Part shown: positions 38,853-41,983 of the stretch, in pieces | How positions within the stretch are numbered: position 1 is the first letter of the stretch | Layout: every line of letters begins with the position of its first letter | Assembly: GCA_934591745.1 (NCBI GenBank) | Contig: CAKTPQ010000015.1 | Coordinates: 1 to 41,983 of the forward strand | Direction of reading: 5' to 3' | Length of the DNA: 41,983 nucleotides | Source: an uncultured Oscillospiraceae bacterium | GTDB lineage: Bacteria > Bacillota > Clostridia > Oscillospirales > Oscillospiraceae | Position numbers and translations under genes: made by a program | Notes under the pieces: model-generated | Database searches by the model: none | Seen by the model: the letters and a program-made list of their open reading frames with translations, nothing else | What the model was told of the DNA's origin: nothing

Positions 38853-40043
38853 ATGAAGTTTTCCAGCAAGGTCCTGAAATGCGGCCTGTCCCCCATGCGT
38901 AAGTTCCACCCCTATGCGGTGGCGGCGGAGGCCAAGGGCAAAAAGATCTATCATCTGAACATCGGCCAGCCGGACATCGAGACGCCTAAGGCGTATTTCG
39001 AGGCCGTGCGGCACTTTGACCTGCCGGTGCTGGCCTATGCGCCGTCGCCCGGTATCCCGGAGCTGATCGCAGCCATCCAGAAGTACTACGATGCTCTGGA
39101 CATGCACTTTGAGACCGGCGATATCCTCATTACCAACGGCGGCAGCGAGGCACTGCAGATCGCCATGAACTGCATCCTCGACGACGGCGACGAGATCCTG
39201 ATCCCCGAGCCGTTCTATCCCAACTACAACACCATGGCCTATACCTGCGGCGCCAAGATCCATCCCATCCCCACCTCGCCCCATGACGGCTATCACTACG
39301 CCGACCGGGCCAAGGTGGAGGCGGAGATCAACGAGCACACCCGCGCCATCATGGTCACCAACCCCGGCAACCCCACCGGCGCCGTGCTGACGCCGGAGGA
39401 GATGCGCATGATGGTGGACATCGCCAAGGAGCACGACCTGTTCATCATCGGCGACGAGGCCTACCGCGAGTTCGTCTACGCCGGTGAGCCGCTGCAGTCC
39501 ATGGGTCAGTTCGACGATGCCGCCGAGAACGTCATCGTCATCGACACCGTGTCCAAGCGGTTCTCCGCCTGCGGCGCCCGCATCGGCTGCATGATCTCCC
39601 GCAACAAGGAGCTGATGGCCCAGGCCATGAAGTATGCCCAGTGCCGACTGTCCGTGCCTACCATCGACCAGGTGGCCGCCGCCGCGCTGTACAGCGTGGG
39701 TCCCGACTACTTTGCCGCCGTCCGCGAGGAGTACAAGCGCCGCCGCGACACAGTCATCAAGAAGCTGCACGAGATCCCCGGCGTGGTGTGCGAGTGCCCC
39801 CGCGGCGCGTTCTACGTTATGGCCGCGCTGCCGGTGGACAACGCCGACACGTTCCAGAAGTGGCTGCTGGAGGAGTTCGACGACAACGGCGACACCGTGA
39901 TGTTTGCCCCCGGCGAGCCGTTCTATGCCACCCCCGGCAAGGGAAGGAACGAGATCCGCATCGCCTATGTGCTGAAGCAGGCAGATCTGGAGCGGGCCAT
40001 GGATCTGCTGGCCAAGGGCATCGCGGCCTACAACGCCCGCTGA
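38853..40043 (+). CDS. Class I/II pyridoxal-phosphate aminotransferase
   Basis: A 396-residue fold-type I aminotransferase. The PLP-binding residues are visible: N173 in NPGNPTG, D201 and Y204 in GDEAYREF, the Schiff-base Lys K235 in DTVSKRFSACGARIG, and the C-terminal substrate-carboxylate Arg in GRNEIRIAYV. The N-terminal IGQPDIETP is typical of aspartate/aromatic aminotransferases of subgroup I-gamma. The substrate cannot be fixed; aspartate, aromatic or alanine are possible. TAAGGAGG precedes the ATG. Monocistronic with its own promoter and terminator. Confidence 0.92.
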   Translation: MKFSSKVLKCGLSPMRKFHPYAVAAEAKGKKIYHLNIGQPDIETPKAYFEAVRHFDLPVLAYAPSPGIPELIAAIQKYYDALDMHFETGDILITNGGSEALQIAMNCILDDGDEILIPEPFYPNYNTMAYTCGAKIHPIPTSPHDGYHYADRAKVEAEINEHTRAIMVTNPGNPTGAVLTPEEMRMMVDIAKEHDLFIIGDEAYREFVYAGEPLQSMGQFDDAAENVIVIDTVSKRFSACGARIGCMISRNKELMAQAMKYAQCRLSVPTIDQVAAAALYSVGPDYFAAVREEYKRRRDTVIKKLHEIPGVVCECPRGAFYVMAALPVDNADTFQKWLLEEFDDNGDTVMFAPGEPFYATPGKGRNEIRIAYVLKQADLERAMDLLAKGIAAYNAR

Positions 40044-40059
40044 AAGTCCGATAAAAATG

Positions 40060-40098
40060 AAAAAGAGGGACTGCGCCCACGGCGCAGTCCCTCTTTTT
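40060..40098 (+). terminator. Terminator of the aminotransferase gene
   Basis: GAGGGACTGCGCC / GGCGCAGTCCCTC with loop CAC, A-run before and T5 after. Confidence 0.95.
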
Positions 40099-40200
40099 GC
40101 CAGATGCATCGGCGGGAGGGTGACTTTTGCCGGAGCTCGTGGTACAATACCGGCAGCACGGTCACGGCAGGGGCCTCCGTGCGGAAAGGAAGAAAACCGT

Positions 40201-41799
40201 ATGAAACATCAACTGCTTCACAACCGTTGGTTCCTGTATCTGACGGAGTTCTTCGCCGGTATGTCCGTTATGGCGGTGGAGCTGGGCGCCAGCCGGCTGA
40301 TGGCGCCGTATTTCAGCTCCTCCCAGATCGTGTGGACGGTCATCATCGGCGTCATTATGATCGCCATGGCCATGGGCAACGTATGGGGCGGGCGCATGGC
40401 CGACAAGAGCAAGTCCCCTGACCGGCTGTACGGCCGCATCATCATCGCTGCCATCTGGATCGCGCTGATCCCCTTTGCGGGGCGGTGGATGATCGCGGGC
40501 ATCTCATTCCTGTTGGCCACATTCGTCACGAAGAACTTTCTGGTGTGGGCGGCGCTGGCGGCGTGTCTGGTCATCTTCGCGTTCCCCTGCGTGCTGCTGG
40601 GCACGGTGACGCCGTCGCTGACCAAGTTCACGGTGGAGGATCTGGATGACACCGGCAAAACGGTGGGGCGGCTCAATGCCCTGAATACCATCGGCAGCAT
40701 CATCGGCACGTTCGTGCCTACGTTCCTGACCATCCCGGCGGTGGGGACGGCGGCCACATTTCTGATCTTCGCCGGGGTGCTGGCGGCCATCGGCATCGCC
40801 TATTTTGTGTTTGCCCGGAAAAAGACCGTTACCGGCATCATTGCCGCGGCGGTCATCGCGGGACTGTGCTTCGCGCTGCCCACATACAGCTTCGCCTTCT
40901 GGGAGAGCGGCCTGACGCTGGAGGACGAGTCCATCTACAACTATCTGCAGGTCAAGGAAGACGCGCACCAGACCACGCTGTCCACCAATGTGCTGTTCGG
41001 CGTCCAGTCCGTCCAGAACAAGGACGGGAGGCTGACGGGTATGTACTACGACTACGCGCTGGCCGCGCCCTGCATGGCGGGCATGGGCGGCGGGGACGGC
41101 ACCGGCCGCAGCGTCATGATCCTGGGCATGGGCTCCGGCACCTACGCCGGGTACTGTGCCCGCTACTACCCTAACGCGGCGGTGCAGGGCGCGGAGATCG
41201 ACAGTAAGATCGCCGACATCGCCCGCACCCATTTCGGCCTGCCGGACACGGTGGAGTTGGCTGTGGCCGACGGGCGGGCCTATCTGGCAGCATCGGAGGA
41301 GCTATTTGACGTCATTATGGTGGACGCCTATCAGGATATCACCATCCCGTTCCAGCTGTCCAGCCAGGAGTTCTTTCGGGAGGTGGCGGCCCACCTGAAG
41401 CCAGAGGGCGTCATGGTGGTAAACCTGAACATGACCTCCAGGGAGAACGGCTCCATCAACCAGTATCTCTGCGACACCATGGCCAGCGTGTTCCGCTATA
41501 CCTATCTGGCGGACGTGCCCGGCAACACCAATACGGAGGTGTTCTGCACCAACGCCGACGGCCTGAAGGAGCGGTTTGACGCCGGACGCACCGCGCTGAC
41601 GGACGCGGAGTATGCCGCCATGATGGACACAGCGGCGAAGCGGCTCGCCGCCTATCAGGGCGGGGAGCATATCCTCACCGACGACAAGGCCCCGGTGGAG
41701 GTGCTGGGCATGCGGGTGCTGGACGAGCTGATCGCCGGGGAGCTGGCCTATTACCGGGAGCATTTCACCCTGCGGGAGATCGTGGATATGCTGGGGTGA
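40201..41799 (+). CDS. Membrane-fused spermidine-synthase-like protein
   Basis: A 532-residue fusion. The N-terminal half (about 10-250) has seven or eight membrane helices of the fused MFS/spermidine synthase type (EFFAGMSVMAVELGASRLMAPYFSSSQIVWTVIIG, LGTVTPSLTKF, GRLNALNTIGSIIGTF). The C-terminal half (about 265-515) is a spermidine-synthase-like methyltransferase fold with SVMILGMGSGTYAGYCARYYP, AEIDSKIADIAR and FDVIMVDAYQD. Whether it makes polyamines is doubtful: the GGGD-type motif of true SpeE is replaced by GMGSGT. AAAGGAAG precedes the ATG. The upstream open frame to 40057 crosses a terminator. Confidence 0.88.
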   Translation: MKHQLLHNRWFLYLTEFFAGMSVMAVELGASRLMAPYFSSSQIVWTVIIGVIMIAMAMGNVWGGRMADKSKSPDRLYGRIIIAAIWIALIPFAGRWMIAGISFLLATFVTKNFLVWAALAACLVIFAFPCVLLGTVTPSLTKFTVEDLDDTGKTVGRLNALNTIGSIIGTFVPTFLTIPAVGTAATFLIFAGVLAAIGIAYFVFARKKTVTGIIAAAVIAGLCFALPTYSFAFWESGLTLEDESIYNYLQVKEDAHQTTLSTNVLFGVQSVQNKDGRLTGMYYDYALAAPCMAGMGGGDGTGRSVMILGMGSGTYAGYCARYYPNAAVQGAEIDSKIADIARTHFGLPDTVELAVADGRAYLAASEELFDVIMVDAYQDITIPFQLSSQEFFREVAAHLKPEGVMVVNLNMTSRENGSINQYLCDTMASVFRYTYLADVPGNTNTEVFCTNADGLKERFDAGRTALTDAEYAAMMDTAAKRLAAYQGGEHILTDDKAPVEVLGMRVLDELIAGELAYYREHFTLREIVDMLG

Positions 41800-41814
41800 G
41801 ACGGCTCATTGAAA

Positions 41815-41852
41815 AAAAGGATGTCCCTGCCGGGCGGCGGGGACATCCTTTT
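41815..41852. terminator. Bidirectional terminator between convergent genes
   Basis: AAAAGGATGTCCC / GGGACATCCTTTT with an 11-12 base loop that can pair further (TGCCG/CGGCG-like). It serves the fused membrane protein gene and the minus-strand gene entering from the right edge. Confidence 0.88.
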
Positions 41853-41866
41853 CTGCGTGATGCGGG

Positions 41867-41983
41867 TCAGCGGGCGGCCTTCCGGGCGGCGGCGCGGCGT
41901 TGGCAGAGCTTTACCAGTTCCACGATGGGGATGACCAGAATGGCCAGCGCCAGCGCGATACCGTACTCCGTCCAGCTCACGGG
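41867..41983 (-). CDS. C-terminal end of a probable P-type cation-transporting ATPase
   Basis: Only the last 38 codons are in the window. They encode one membrane helix followed by a basic tail: SWTEYGIALALAILVIPIVELVKLC then QRRAAARKAAR. The pattern W-x-E-(hydrophobic helix)-IP-x-VE-x-VK is the usual end of calcium-type P-type ATPases in Firmicutes, but such a short piece allows only a tentative call. The rest lies beyond base 41983. Confidence 0.55.
   Translation of the reverse strand, partial: PVSWTEYGIALALAILVIPIVELVKLCQRRAAARKAAR

Noticed and set aside
38818..38856. Short frame MQLHFSIRRQRA overlapping the aminotransferase start
   Set aside because: It merely reads through the aminotransferase Shine-Dalgarno region; no terminator or regulatory structure follows.

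Overview
The window is chromosomal DNA of a high-GC, endospore-forming Clostridia bacterium, most likely of the Oscillospiraceae (Oscillibacter/Dysosmobacter/Flavonifractor neighbourhood). The placement is inferred from gene content: sporulation genes (spoIID, bofA with its DUF2508 partner), Firmicutes-type Shine-Dalgarno sites before nearly every gene, DUF1540, ComF, RecD2, an M-box leader and intrinsic terminators throughout. No prophage, CRISPR array, tRNA, rRNA or insertion sequence was seen.

Layout. 1-1310: end of ssb, rpsR and a small membrane protein. 1378-2871: CstA-family transporter (minus). 2872-4298: mostly non-coding, with a cluster of direct and inverted repeats around a 61-codon cysteine-rich gene. 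4299-7267: minus-strand cysteine desulfidase (cyuA-like), dCMP deaminase and serine acetyltransferase (cysE). 7268-7953: regulatory region between cysE and a divergent transporter/M20-amidohydrolase operon. 10577-11421: rplM-rpsI (minus). 11654-15409: TtcA-like enzyme, MFS transporter, GH2 glycosidase. 15419-16005: DUF2508-bofA (minus). 16101-21189: tadA, spoIID, then a response regulator - histidine kinase - HtrA protease operon. 21218-23725: two half-size TauE/SafE proteins, DUF1540 protein and mgtE behind an M-box riboswitch (minus). 24031-26449: LysR regulator, TRIC-type channel, SMR exporter. 26697-37510: long plus-strand run radC-uvrB-eamA-traX-ybaK-uvrA-(small protein)-recD2-comF, dominated by DNA repair. 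37665-41799: MreB/Mbl, an aminotransferase and a fused membrane/spermidine-synthase-like protein. The window ends in the C-terminus of a probable P-type cation ATPase (minus).

Most notable is the 7.3-7.9 kb region. It appears to hold two divergent transcription attenuators of the leader-peptide type. On the minus strand, a promoter, a strong Shine-Dalgarno site and a 32-codon ORF with six Cys codons precede an intrinsic terminator directly upstream of cysE. On the plus strand, a promoter and a 50-codon ORF with twelve aromatic codons (nine of eleven at codons 31-41) precede an intrinsic terminator upstream of the transporter/amidohydrolase operon. In both, a segment overlapping the last leader codons can pair with the 5' arm of the terminator, as classical attenuation requires. 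The second leader predicts that the transporter/amidohydrolase pair supplies aromatic amino acids, for instance from N-acylated or conjugated forms. The sequence features are seen directly; the mechanism is inferred.
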